A stretch of 64,000 nt of DNA, taken from positions 62,001 to 126,000 of the forward strand of contig NZ_VSEY01000016.1 in NCBI RefSeq assembly GCF_008086045.1. The letters are read 5' to 3'. Positions 42,777 through 50,940 of the stretch are shown in pieces. Numbering within the stretch: position 1 is the first letter of the stretch; every line of letters begins with the position of its first letter. This stretch comes from Nonomuraea sp. PA05 (lineage in GTDB: Bacteria; Actinomycetota; Actinomycetes; Streptosporangiales; Streptosporangiaceae). The notes under the pieces were generated by a model, which saw only the letters and a list, made by a program, of their open reading frames with translations, was not told where the DNA came from and ran no database searches. A program made the translations under genes and the position numbers.

Positions 42777-43580
42777 TCACGAGCACCACCGGCCTGAAGA
42801 TCGCGTGGTTCCCGCCAGCTCGCGGACCGCGTCGGCGACCGCGCGGAAGTCCTTGCGCAGCAGGTTGCCGTGGTTGGCGGCGACCTTCGCGCTGACTCGC
42901 ACGTTCGGGTTGCGGGCCAGCACCGGCCCGAGGCTGGCCCGCATGTCCTCCATCTCGGCCCGCCCGCCCCCGAGGTTCGCGCCCGTGGCGACCACGTACC
43001 GGACCGGGCACCTCACACTGTCGAGAACGGGGTCGAGCGCGGCGTAAACCCCGATCAGCTCGATGTTGCTCGCGGCATGCTCGGAGGCGGACATCTTGCC
43101 GGCCATGCCCATCGTGGACAGCAACGGCAGCAGCCAGCGCGACCGCCGCCACAGCCGCCGGATCCGCTCCTCCGCGTAGGAGAAGTCATACGGGTAGGCG
43201 CCGTCCACGGACACCACCCCCGCGACCCCGTCCGGGTTCCGGCAGGCCCAGTGCAACGCGACCGGCGCGCCGTACGACCAGCCCACCAGGATCGGCCGCG
43301 CCACGTCCCTCGCCGCCAGGACGACCCCCACGTCGTGGACGTGCGTCTCGAACGAGGCGGCCGCGGCCGAACGCCTCGACCGGCCGCGGGCCCGCATGTC
43401 GTAGGTGATGTGCCGGTAGCCGCCGCCGAGTTCGGCGATGACGCGTCGCCAGTACCGCCGGCTCGCGAACTGGCCGTTGAGGTAGAGCACGCACGGGCCT
43501 GGGCCGCCGGTGTCGGTCACGGCCAGCGCGGTGTCGTCGACCGGCACCATGCCGGTCCAGGTGGCGTTGGAAGCGGTCAC
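42777..43580 (-). CDS. Alpha/beta hydrolase
   Basis: A 267-residue alpha/beta hydrolase. The nucleophile elbow is GWSYG with Ser near residue 100, preceded by the oxyanion region CVLYLNGQFASRRYW near 31-45. The likely catalytic His is in VAANHGNLL near residue 242. It has no export signal. It is transcribed toward the MerR gene and separated from the next gene upstream (zinc-binding dehydrogenase) by 33 bases. The substrate is unknown. GTG at 43580 is the only good start and is preceded by AGGTGA. Confidence 0.85.
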   Translation of the reverse strand: MTASNATWTGMVPVDDTALAVTDTGGPGPCVLYLNGQFASRRYWRRVIAELGGGYRHITYDMRARGRSRRSAAAASFETHVHDVGVVLAARDVARPILVGWSYGAPVALHWACRNPDGVAGVVSVDGAYPYDFSYAEERIRRLWRRSRWLLPLLSTMGMAGKMSASEHAASNIELIGVYAALDPVLDSVRCPVRYVVATGANLGGGRAEMEDMRASLGPVLARNPNVRVSAKVAANHGNLLRKDFRAVADAVRELAGTTRSSGRWCS

Positions 43581-43613
43581 CTGTTCAGCGTGCGCCCTGA
43601 CCTCGGGTCAGGG

Positions 43614-44570
43614 TCAACCGACTTCGAGCACCAGCTTGCCGGTGGTGCGCCCCGACTCGATGCGGCGGTGCGCCTCGGCGGCCTCCTCCAGCCGCAGCGT
43701 CTCCACCCCCACCCGCAGCTCCCCGCTCGCGCCCCCGGCCACCGCCCTGCGCAACGCCTGCCCGGCGACCTCGGGAAAGGCGGCGGAGAACGCGGCCAGG
43801 TTGAACCCGGACACCGTCTTGTTGGTCAGCCACAGCTCGTTGGCCGGGATGCCGACGTCCTCGGCGCCGGAGGCGTTGCCCAGCACCACCATCCGGCCCA
43901 TCGGCGCGAGCAGGTCCAGGCTGCCGCGCCGGGTCGCGCCGCCGACCATGTCCACGACCACGTCGAACCGCCCGGCCCCGGCCGCCTGCTCGCGCAGCAC
44001 CACCTCGTCGTAGCCGTACCCGAGAGCTGTCCCGATCTTGGCGGCGCTGCCCACGGTGCCGGCCACGCGGCCCGCGCCCAGCAGGCGGGCGGCCTGGCCG
44101 AGCTGGCTGCCCAGGCCTCCGGCGGCGGCGTGCACGAGCACGCTCTCCCCCGGCTCGATGCGGGCCACCCGGTCGAGCACCAGGAACGCCGTGGTGCTGT
44201 TGGACGGCAGCGCCGCCGCCAGGCCCAGCTCCAGGTCGTACCCGTCCAGCGGGGCCACCAGGTCGGCGGAGGTGACCGCCACCTCGGCGTACCCGCCGCT
44301 GTCCACGATCGTCAGCGCGGCGACCGGCTGCCCCACCCGCAGCCCCTCCACGCCTGGGCCGAGCGCCCGGACGCGGCCGGACACCTCGATCCCGGGCACG
44401 AACGGCAGCGGCACGTCCGCGAGCCCCTGCCGGTAGAGGATCTCGGCGAAGTTGGCGCCCGCGTACGCCACGTCGATGGCGACCTGCCCGGGCCCTGGCT
44501 CGGGCACCTCGACCTCGTCGAGCCTGAGAACGTCCGCGTCGCCGAAGCGGGGAATGGTGATTGCCTTCAT
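43614..44570 (-). CDS. Zinc-binding-type/quinone oxidoreductase (MDR family)
   Basis: A 318-residue medium-chain dehydrogenase/reductase of the quinone-oxidoreductase branch. The N-terminal GroES-like domain shows AGANFAEILYRQG and VPGIEVSGRV. The NADPH-binding motif is VHAAAGGLGSQLGQAARLLGA near residue 145, and the end is RIESGRTTGKLVLEVG. The structural-zinc Cys cluster is absent, as usual for this branch, so it likely reduces quinones or enones using NADPH. The start is ATG 44570 or one three codons earlier. It forms a run with the hydrolase and MerR gene and is followed upstream by an XRE regulator. Confidence 0.88.
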   Translation of the reverse strand: MKAITIPRFGDADVLRLDEVEVPEPGPGQVAIDVAYAGANFAEILYRQGLADVPLPFVPGIEVSGRVRALGPGVEGLRVGQPVAALTIVDSGGYAEVAVTSADLVAPLDGYDLELGLAAALPSNSTTAFLVLDRVARIEPGESVLVHAAAGGLGSQLGQAARLLGAGRVAGTVGSAAKIGTALGYGYDEVVLREQAAGAGRFDVVVDMVGGATRRGSLDLLAPMGRMVVLGNASGAEDVGIPANELWLTNKTVSGFNLAAFSAAFPEVAGQALRRAVAGGASGELRVGVETLRLEEAAEAHRRIESGRTTGKLVLEVG

Positions 44571-44614
44571 GCCGTCCATCGTGCTGGGACGGCTCCAGGA
44601 CAGGCAGTGTCAGC

Positions 44615-45466
44615 TCATCCTGGGTGTACGGCCACCAGGCTCTCCACCTTCTCCTTGGTGCCGGTGTCGGGGTGCGGCGTGTGCAGCACCACGTTAAGGT
44701 CCGCCCGGTCCGGCAGCCGGAACAGCGAGTACTCGAAGACGAGCTCCCCCACCTCGGGATGGGTGATCTCCTTCATCCCCTGCGAGCGGGAGCGCACCTC
44801 GGGCCGCGCCCACAGCCCGGCGAAGTCCGCGCTGGTCGCGAGCAGTTCCTCGACGATCCGGCCGAAGACCGGATCGTCCGGGTACCTGGCCGCTCCGGCG
44901 CGGAAGTCGGCCACCATGTCGGGCGCGAACTCGTGCCACGAGGTGAACCGGCCCCGGTAGATCGGATGGGTGAAGAACGCGACCATGCAGTTGCTCACGT
45001 CGTCGTCGTAGCCGAACACCCAGCGGGACGCGTCGTTCATGGCCACCAGGTTGTAGTGCCGGTCGAGCACGTGCGCCGGGTTGGGCATCCACGCGTCCAG
45101 CACGGCCCGGAGCTGGTCGTTCACCGGCGTGCCCGGCTGCCCGGCGGGGTCGGGCGGGTTCAGCCCGGCGAGCACGTACAGGTGCGTGCGCTCCGCCTCG
45201 CCGAGCAGCAGCGCGCGGGCGACCGCGTCGAGCACGGCGTCGGAGACCTTGATGTCGCGCCCCTGCTCCAGCCATGTGTACCAGGACACCCCGACCCCGG
45301 CGAGCACGGCCACCTCCTCCCGCCGCAGCCCGGGCGTGCGCCGGCGGCCCGCGGCGGGCATGCCGACGTCGGCCGGGGTGAGCGCTTCGCGTTTGGCTCG
45401 CAGGAATTCCTTGAGCTGGTCGCGGCGGCGTTGACTGGAAGTCACAAAACACACCATAAGCGACAT
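44615..45466 (-). CDS. XRE-family regulator with MmyB-like ligand domain
   Basis: A 283-residue regulator. The N-terminal HTH (LKEFLRAKREALTP, TPGLRREEVAVLAGVGVSWYTWLEQGR) is followed by the MmyB-like PAS-type ligand-binding domain (RAVLDAWMPNPAHVLDRHYNLVAMN, NCMVAFFTHP, and the end VVLHTPHPDTGT). Such proteins are abundant in streptomycetes and often regulate adjacent oxidoreductases via fatty-acid-like ligands. It has the oxidoreductase gene 44 bases downstream on the same strand, and the dialkylglycine decarboxylase gene diverges from it 236 bases upstream. The ATG at 45466 has GAGG five bases upstream. Confidence 0.9.
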   Translation of the reverse strand: MSLMVCFVTSSQRRRDQLKEFLRAKREALTPADVGMPAAGRRRTPGLRREEVAVLAGVGVSWYTWLEQGRDIKVSDAVLDAVARALLLGEAERTHLYVLAGLNPPDPAGQPGTPVNDQLRAVLDAWMPNPAHVLDRHYNLVAMNDASRWVFGYDDDVSNCMVAFFTHPIYRGRFTSWHEFAPDMVADFRAGAARYPDDPVFGRIVEELLATSADFAGLWARPEVRSRSQGMKEITHPEVGELVFEYSLFRLPDRADLNVVLHTPHPDTGTKEKVESLVAVHPG

Positions 45467-45702
45467 GCAATCCTCGACGTTTCAGGTGATCGTCAAGCGG
45501 TCGCGGGCGGCCCGCGCGGCAGCATCCTGTGGTTCCATCTCATCTGGGCGCTCGGACGCCTGCCGGACCCAGTGCCCCGCCCCGGCGAACGCCACTGGAG
45601 CGCCCCTCCAGCCGGCCGGCTCCTGGGCCTGCTCCGCTTCTTCGCCTCGGCCCCGCCCGCCCCCTGGCCCGATCTGACCTGACCCGCACGAGGAGGATCG
45701 CG

Positions 45703-47079
45703 ATGGACAGCACGTTCTTCGACGAGGCGGACCGGCTCCTGGTCCGCTACGGCACCGGCTTCACCCCGCGTCTCATCGAACGTGCCTCCGGCGCGTACGT
45801 CTACGACCGCGACGGCACCCCGATACTCGACTTCACCTCCGGCCAGATGAGCGCCATCCTCGGCCACGCCCACCCGGACATCGTGGCCACGGTCTCGTCC
45901 GCCGTGGCGTCGCTGGACCACCTCTACAGCGGCATGCTCAGCACCCCGCTCCTGCGGCTCGCCGACAGGCTCACCGCCTCCCTGCCCCCTTCGCTGAGCA
46001 AGATGCTGCTGCTCACCACGGGCGCCGAGGCGAACGAGGCCGCGATCAAGATGGCCAAGCTCGCCACCGGCCGTTACGAGATCGTCTCCTTCGACCGTTC
46101 CTGGCACGGCATGACCCAGGGGGCGGCCTCGGCCACGTTCTCGGCCGGCCGGCGCGGCTACGGCCCGCCGACGCCCGGCAACCTCGCGCTGCCCGCCCCG
46201 AACGCCTACCGCTCGCCGTTCCGCTCCCCCGACGGCTCGCACGACTGGGAGAGCGAGCTGACCTACGGCTTCGCCCTGGTGGACCAGCAGTCGTCCGGCA
46301 GCCTCGCCGCCTGCCTCATCGAGCCGATCCTGTCGTCGGGCGGCATCATCGACCTGCCGCCCGGCTACCTGCGCCGCCTCAAGGAGCTGTGCGACGAGCG
46401 CGGCATGCTGCTCATCCTGGACGAGGCGCAGACCGGCCTCGGCCGCACCGGCACCATGTACGCGTTCGAACGCGACGGCGTCACCCCCGACGTCCTCACC
46501 CTCTCGAAGACCCTCGGCGCGGGCCTCCCCGTCGCCGCCGTCGTCACCACCGCCACCATCGAGCAGACCTGCCACGAGCGCGGCTTCCTCTTCTACACCA
46601 CCCACGTCTCCGACCCGCTCGCCGCCGCCGTCGGCCTGACCGTCCTCGACGTCATCGAACGCGACCGCCTCGTCGAACGCGCCGCCCTCCTCGGCGACCA
46701 GCTCACCACCCGCCTCCTGGCCCTGCGCGACGGTTACGAGGCCGTCGGCGACGTCCGCGGCCGTGGCCTGCTGCAGGGGCTCGAACTGGTGCGGGACAAG
46801 CACACCAAGGCCCCGGCGGACGCGCTGGGCCAGGCGGTCACCGCGGCCTGCCTCGAACGGGGCCTGCACATGAACATCGTTCAGCTAGCCGGGATGGGCG
46901 GCATCTTCCGCATCGCCCCGCCGCTCACGATCAGCGAGGACGAACTGCACACCGGCCTGGACATCCTGGAAGCCTCACTCAAGGCCGTCCTCGACGCCGC
47001 CGCGAGACCGAACCGTGCGGAACCCGGCCGGGTCCCGGAGAGCCGGGGGTCGGGCCATGCCGCTCAGGCGAGGGCGTAG
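45703..47079 (+). CDS. dgdA: 2,2-dialkylglycine decarboxylase (class III PLP aminotransferase)
   Basis: A 458-residue PLP enzyme. It matches dialkylglycine decarboxylase closely as I recall that sequence: FTSGQMSAILGHAHP with the active-site Gln48, TTGAEANEAAIKMAK, SFDRSWHGMT, the pyridine-binding ILDEAQTGLGRTG (Asp240), and the Schiff-base Lys269 in LSKTLGAG. The conserved C-terminal NIVQLAGMGGIFRIAPPLT is also there. It decarboxylates and transaminates 2-aminoisobutyrate or isovaline with pyruvate. The start has GAGGAGG six bases upstream. The last 30 residues are an extra hydrophilic tail that overlaps the convergent gene by 16 bases. Confidence 0.9.
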   Translation: MDSTFFDEADRLLVRYGTGFTPRLIERASGAYVYDRDGTPILDFTSGQMSAILGHAHPDIVATVSSAVASLDHLYSGMLSTPLLRLADRLTASLPPSLSKMLLLTTGAEANEAAIKMAKLATGRYEIVSFDRSWHGMTQGAASATFSAGRRGYGPPTPGNLALPAPNAYRSPFRSPDGSHDWESELTYGFALVDQQSSGSLAACLIEPILSSGGIIDLPPGYLRRLKELCDERGMLLILDEAQTGLGRTGTMYAFERDGVTPDVLTLSKTLGAGLPVAAVVTTATIEQTCHERGFLFYTTHVSDPLAAAVGLTVLDVIERDRLVERAALLGDQLTTRLLALRDGYEAVGDVRGRGLLQGLELVRDKHTKAPADALGQAVTAACLERGLHMNIVQLAGMGGIFRIAPPLTISEDELHTGLDILEASLKAVLDAAARPNRAEPGRVPESRGSGHAAQARA

Positions 47080-47477
47080 AAGTCCAGAGCCACGTCGAAC
47101 CCGTCACGGCAGTTGCGGTGCGACCGGTAGCAGGGCCGCCACGCCGAGCTGGCCCCCACCCCGGCCTGGGCGTCGCGCAGGGCCGCCGGAACGCGTTCCG
47201 GCCGGGGAAGCAGGCCGTGCCCCAGGTAGCGGACGCCGGTCAGCTCCGTGTGCCGGCCGCGGTCGCCGGAGACGAAGGTGCCCAGCCGCCAGCCGCTCTC
47301 CTCGTCCCACACCAGCGCGGTCTCGTCGGTGAGCCGCAGCGTGGCGTCCCTGGGATCGCACGGGCCTTCCCACCAATCCGCGACCTCAGCCCCGAGCAGG
47401 CCGACGACCTGCTGGACGTAGCTGATCGGCTGCTGCAGCCACTCGTCGGTGTACGGCTCGACGTGCCGGATGGCCAC
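47064..47477 (-). CDS. DUF6292-like hypothetical protein (137 aa)
   Basis: A small soluble protein with landmarks SYVQQVVGLLGAEV, TDETALVWDEESGWRLGTF, and the C-terminal GFDVALDFYAL. The central WDEESGW pattern resembles DUF6292-type actinobacterial proteins that occur near XRE/SARP regulators, but this is a recollection and not a firm match. I chose the GTG giving VAIRHVEPY because AAGGGG lies eight bases upstream. It is convergent with dgdA, overlapping 16 bases, and diverges from a 41-residue membrane protein gene. No function can be assigned. Confidence 0.6.
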   Translation of the reverse strand: MAIRHVEPYTDEWLQQPISYVQQVVGLLGAEVADWWEGPCDPRDATLRLTDETALVWDEESGWRLGTFVSGDRGRHTELTGVRYLGHGLLPRPERVPAALRDAQAGVGASSAWRPCYRSHRNCRDGFDVALDFYALA

Positions 47478-47558
47478 GGACGGCACCCCCTTGTGCCCAG
47501 ACGGTAAGGAAAAAACGGCGACAAGAAACGATACCCGCGACGAACTTATTCCGTTGCA

Positions 47559-47581
47559 CGTCCGTCTAGTCATTACGGACG
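47559..47581. promoter_or_regulatory. Inverted repeat in divergent promoter of small genes
   Basis: CGTCCGT (47559-47565) and ACGGACG (47575-47581) form a perfect 7-bp inverted repeat with a nine-base spacer. A further ACGTCCG half-site occurs a few bases beyond. It lies 35 bases upstream of the 41-residue membrane protein gene, a plausible operator or hairpin. Confidence 0.3.
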
Positions 47582-47616
47582 ATATTTACGTCCGACACGG
47601 GGAAGGAGGGGTGACC

Positions 47617-47742
47617 ATGATTGCCGCGGTTCTCCTCATCGTGCTGATGGTCGTCGCGGTGGCGACCACGGAGCTTTGCATGCGCTGTTCTGCGGACGGC
47701 AAAGAGAGTGTCGAGTCCCCTACCGAGATCGTCGGGGACTAG
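47617..47742 (+). CDS. Small single-pass membrane protein (41 aa) with CxxC
   Basis: An ATG seven bases after GGAGG opens a 41-codon frame. The protein is one hydrophobic helix (MIAAVLLIVLMVVAVATT) followed by ELCMRCS, a CxxC pair just past the membrane, and an acidic tail ending EIVGD. No family is known to me. The strong ribosome site and codon pattern support translation, and it lies just upstream of a DUF2269-like membrane protein gene. It could be a small regulatory membrane protein. Confidence 0.6.
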   Translation: MIAAVLLIVLMVVAVATTELCMRCSADGKESVESPTEIVGD

Positions 47743-47752
47743 TCTCTCTGCC

Positions 47753-48184
47753 ATGCCGTCCCTGCTTCTCTGGCTGCACATCGGGTTCGCGATCTTCACG
47801 ATCGGTCCGGTGACGGCCGCGACGATGTCCGCGCCGCGCGCCATCCGCGCCAAGAACGTGCCCGCGCTGCAGTTCATCCAGCGCATCACGAGGATCTACA
47901 GCCTCGGGAGCCTGGGCGTGTTCGTGTTCGGGCTGGTGCTCGGCATCGTGCTCGGTGACGGGCTGCTCGGGCGGTGGTACATGACGGCGTCGATGACGCT
48001 GTTCATCGTGGCCGCCGTTCTGCTCGTGATCATCGACCGTGATCTGCGCACCGCCGTCCAGGCGCTCTCCAGCGAGAGCGCCGACGACGACGCCAAGGTG
48101 CAGAACGGACGGATCGCCGCGATCAGCGGGCTGCTGTCCGTGATCTGGCTGGTGATCCTGTTCCTGATGGTCGTTCCGGAGTGA
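47753..48184 (+). CDS. DUF2269-like integral membrane protein
   Basis: A 143-residue protein with four hydrophobic segments (about 2-24, 45-66, 74-95 and 118-140). HIGFAIFTIGPVTAATMSAPRAI at the start is typical of DUF2269-type (CopD-like) proteins with a conserved His in the first helix. Function is unknown; haem or metal binding has been suggested for relatives. It begins ten bases after the stop of the 41-residue CxxC protein, so the two may be co-expressed. Its stop lies three bases from that of the convergent cystathionine gamma-synthase gene. Confidence 0.75.
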   Translation: MPSLLLWLHIGFAIFTIGPVTAATMSAPRAIRAKNVPALQFIQRITRIYSLGSLGVFVFGLVLGIVLGDGLLGRWYMTASMTLFIVAAVLLVIIDRDLRTAVQALSSESADDDAKVQNGRIAAISGLLSVIWLVILFLMVVPE

Positions 48185-48187
48185 CGA

Positions 48188-49327
48188 TCAGCCCAGTGCC
48201 TGGGTGAGGTCGGCCAGCAGGTCGTCGACGGTCTCGATGCCGACCGAGAGCCGCACCAGGTCGGCGGGCACCTCCAGGGGTGATCCCGCCGCCGAGGCGT
48301 GCGTCATCCTGCCCGGGTGCTCGATCAGCGACTCGACCCCGCCGAGCGACTCGCCCAGTGTGAACAGCTCGGCCCTGTCGCACACCGCGACGGCCTCCGC
48401 CTCGCCCCCGGCCACGCGGAACGACACCATGCCGCCGAACCTGCGCATCTGCTTGGCCGCCACCTCGTGGCCGGCGTGCTCGGGCAGGCCCGGGTAGAGC
48501 ACCTCGGTCACGCGCGGGTGGGCGAGCAGCAAGTCGACGACGCGCTCGGCGTTGTCGCAGTGCCGGTCCATGCGTACGCCGAGCGTCTTGAGCCCCCGCA
48601 GCGTCAGCCACGCGTCGAACGGCCCGGCCACCGCGCCCATCGCGTTCTGGTGGTAGGTCAGCTCCTCGCCTAGCCCGGCGCCGGCGGCCACCAGCGCGCC
48701 GCCCACCACGTCGGAGTGCCCGCCGACGTACTTGGTGGTGGAGTGCACGACCACGTCGGCGCCCAGGGCGAGCGGCTGTTGCAAGTACGGCGAGGCGAAC
48801 GTGTTGTCCACGACCAGCAGCGAACCGTTGTCGTGGGCGAGCTGCGCCAGCGCGGCGATGTCGGCGATGCCGAGCAGCGGGTTGGTGGGCGTCTCGACCC
48901 AGACGACCTTGGTCTTCTGCGTCATGGCGGCGGCCACGGCGTCGAGGTCGTGCAGCGGGACGGGGTCGTAGTGCAGGCCCCAGCGCTCGTGCACCTTGGC
49001 GAACAGCCGGTAGGTGCCGCCGTACGCGTCGTTCGGGATGATCACGTGGTCCTGCGGCTTGCACACCGTACGCAGCAGCGTGTCCTCGGCGGCCAGCCCC
49101 GACGCGAACGCCAGCCCCCGCGCCCCGCCCTCCACGGCGGCCAGCGCGGACTCGAGCGCGGTCCTGGTGGGGTTCGCCGAGCGGCTGTACTCATATCCGG
49201 AACGCAGGCCGCCCACGCCGTCCTGCTTGTAGGTGGACGTGGCGTAGATCGGGGGCACGACCGCGCCTGTCAGAGGGTCAGGCTCCTGACCTGCGTGGAT
49301 GGCCAGCGTCTCAAAACCGTTGCTCAT
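48188..49327 (-). CDS. metB: Cystathionine gamma-synthase / gamma-lyase
   Basis: A 379-residue Cys/Met-metabolism PLP enzyme: PPIYATSTYKQDGVGG, the PLP contact RSANPTRTALE, ASGLAAEDTLL, YGGTYRLF, the cofactor-binding VDNTFASPYLQQP and the Schiff-base Lys in HSTTKYVGGHSD near residue 200. Members synthesise cystathionine from O-acyl-homoserine and cysteine or cleave it to cysteine; sequence alone does not separate these. With cbs 6 kb away it makes a transsulfuration pair. In mycobacteria metB also follows cbs. The ATG start has no strong ribosome site. Its neighbours here are unrelated. Confidence 0.93.
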   Translation of the reverse strand: MSNGFETLAIHAGQEPDPLTGAVVPPIYATSTYKQDGVGGLRSGYEYSRSANPTRTALESALAAVEGGARGLAFASGLAAEDTLLRTVCKPQDHVIIPNDAYGGTYRLFAKVHERWGLHYDPVPLHDLDAVAAAMTQKTKVVWVETPTNPLLGIADIAALAQLAHDNGSLLVVDNTFASPYLQQPLALGADVVVHSTTKYVGGHSDVVGGALVAAGAGLGEELTYHQNAMGAVAGPFDAWLTLRGLKTLGVRMDRHCDNAERVVDLLLAHPRVTEVLYPGLPEHAGHEVAAKQMRRFGGMVSFRVAGGEAEAVAVCDRAELFTLGESLGGVESLIEHPGRMTHASAAGSPLEVPADLVRLSVGIETVDDLLADLTQALG

Positions 49328-49466
49328 ACAGGCCACGTTACAGGCCCGTATTCGCACGGACGGCCCGCGATCCGGTCCCCACCGGATCGCGGGCCGCGCA
49401 CGGGAACCCGTCCCCACGAGACCCCCGTGCTCAGCTCGCGCACCATGCCCGCGCGAGCCGGGTCGA

Positions 49467-49661
49467 TCAGGCCGCCCTGGGCTCCTGACGGTCCCCGCCT
49501 GACCGGGGCGGGAGCCGTACCACGTCCGCCTTGACGAACCGGCCGCTGCCGCCCTCGGCCCGCTCCCCGTTGATCCGGGAGAGCAGCACCGGGTCGGCGA
49601 GCGCGAGCAGCACCCCCACGACCAGCCCGACCCCCAGCAGCGCGAACCCTATGGCAACCAT
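49467..49661 (-). CDS. Small single-pass membrane protein (64 aa)
   Basis: An ATG with GGGGAGA three bases upstream opens a frame for 64 residues. A hydrophobic helix (MVAIGFALLGVGLVVGVLLALADP) is followed by a short polar tail with basic and acidic residues (NGERAEGGSG, KADVVRLPPRSGGDRQ). I know no family for it. It lies between metB and the divergent histidine kinase gene, with about 105 bases to the kinase start, so it may be divergently expressed from a shared region. Function unknown. Confidence 0.55.
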   Translation of the reverse strand: MVAIGFALLGVGLVVGVLLALADPVLLSRINGERAEGGSGRFVKADVVRLPPRSGGDRQEPRAA

Positions 49662-49767
49662 GTCTCTCCCCTTCCGACACATCCAGCATCGGTGACACCC
49701 CCCGCCCGCCGCCTCCGCTGAAGGGCTGGTCTCCGCCGGGCCCGCTCGGCCGAACGGTTGATACGAC

Positions 49768-50940
49768 ATGTCCGACTTGCGGCTTAGGCTCGACGCCGTG
49801 GGGGACTCGAAGCGCATCCTGTACTGGCTACGCCGGCTGAGCGAGATCGCGATGTACGGCTGGCTCGCCATGCTCCTGCTGCTCGACCTCGCGCTCGCCA
49901 TCACCGTCTCGGGCTTCCAGTGGCTCGTGCTGCTGTGCAGCGCGTGCGGCATCGCGGCCGTCGCGCTGCGGCGCAGGTACCGGGTGGAGGGGTTCAGCAT
50001 CATGCTGGCCCTGTCGCTCGGCACCTCCCTGCTGATCGGCAGCAGCGGCTTCAACGGCGTGCCCGGCATGGCGGAGACGGGCTCGCTGCTCATCCTGACC
50101 ATCGGGGTGCTGCGGCACGTCGAGCCGGTACGCCGGGCGGCCGTGCTGGCGTGCGTGGCGCTGGTCGTGCTGATGGCCGAGGCCAGCGGGCGCGACTACC
50201 AGAGCTCGGGGCTGGCGTTCGCGTTCCTGCTGTTCGCGAGCTGGTCCACGGCGGCCGGCGTCGGCGGCTACCTGCGCTTCCAGCAGGAGCGCCGTACGGA
50301 GGCCGTGCACTCGGTACGGCGGGCGGAACGCCTGGAACTGGCCAGGGAGCTGCACGACCTGGTCGCCCACCACATCACCGGCATCGTCGTGCAGGCTCAG
50401 GCCGCCCGCACGGTCGCCGAGACCAGGCCGGACGCGGTGGCCCCCGCGCTGGACGCGATCGCGACGGCCGGGTCCGAGGCGCTGACCTCGATGCGGCGCA
50501 TGGTCGCCGTGCTGCGCACCGAGGACGACGCCGACCGCAGGCCGGGCACCGCGCTCGCCGACCTGCGGATGCTGGCCGACCGGTTCTCGGCGGACGGGCC
50601 CAAGGTGGCGTTCGAGATCGGGGCCGGGCTCGACGACCGCACGCTGCCGCCCGAGGTCATGACCACCCTGCACCGGGTGCTGCAGGAGGCGCTGACGAAC
50701 ATCCGCAAGCACGCCGCCCGCACGGCCTGGGTGGAGGCCGATCTGCGGCGTCACGAGCGGGTGGCGGTGCTTCGGGTGCGTAACTACGGGTCGGGGTCAG
50801 ATCCGCGGGTGTCGCGGCTCGGCGGCGGGTTCGGGCTGGTCGGGATGGCCGAGCGGGTGGAGGCGCTGGGCGGCCGGCTCTACGCGGGACCGTCCGATCA
50901 GGGCGCCTGGGAGGTGATCGCCGAGTTCCCGCTTCCCTGA
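49768..50940 (+). CDS. DesK/NarL-type sensor histidine kinase (HisKA_3)
   Basis: A 390-residue kinase with four to five hydrophobic segments in the first 165 residues. The HisKA_3 dimerisation helix carries the phospho-accepting His in ELARELHDLVAHHITGIV near residue 195. The HATPase_c region has LQEALTNIRKHA near residue 310 and GGGFGLVGMAERV near 355. No response regulator gene is adjacent, so it is an orphan in this window. Its last 144 bases are overlapped by the C-terminal coding region of the convergent BTAD regulator (see findings). The ATG is preceded by weak purine-rich sequence. Confidence 0.9.
   Translation: MSDLRLRLDAVGDSKRILYWLRRLSEIAMYGWLAMLLLLDLALAITVSGFQWLVLLCSACGIAAVALRRRYRVEGFSIMLALSLGTSLLIGSSGFNGVPGMAETGSLLILTIGVLRHVEPVRRAAVLACVALVVLMAEASGRDYQSSGLAFAFLLFASWSTAAGVGGYLRFQQERRTEAVHSVRRAERLELARELHDLVAHHITGIVVQAQAARTVAETRPDAVAPALDAIATAGSEALTSMRRMVAVLRTEDDADRRPGTALADLRMLADRFSADGPKVAFEIGAGLDDRTLPPEVMTTLHRVLQEALTNIRKHAARTAWVEADLRRHERVAVLRVRNYGSGSDPRVSRLGGGFGLVGMAERVEALGGRLYAGPSDQGAWEVIAEFPLP

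Noticed and set aside
45529..45702. N-terminal extension of dialkylglycine decarboxylase
   Set aside because: Upstream 58 codons are Pro/Arg-rich without homology; the ATG at 45703 has GAGGAGG and matches the family start.
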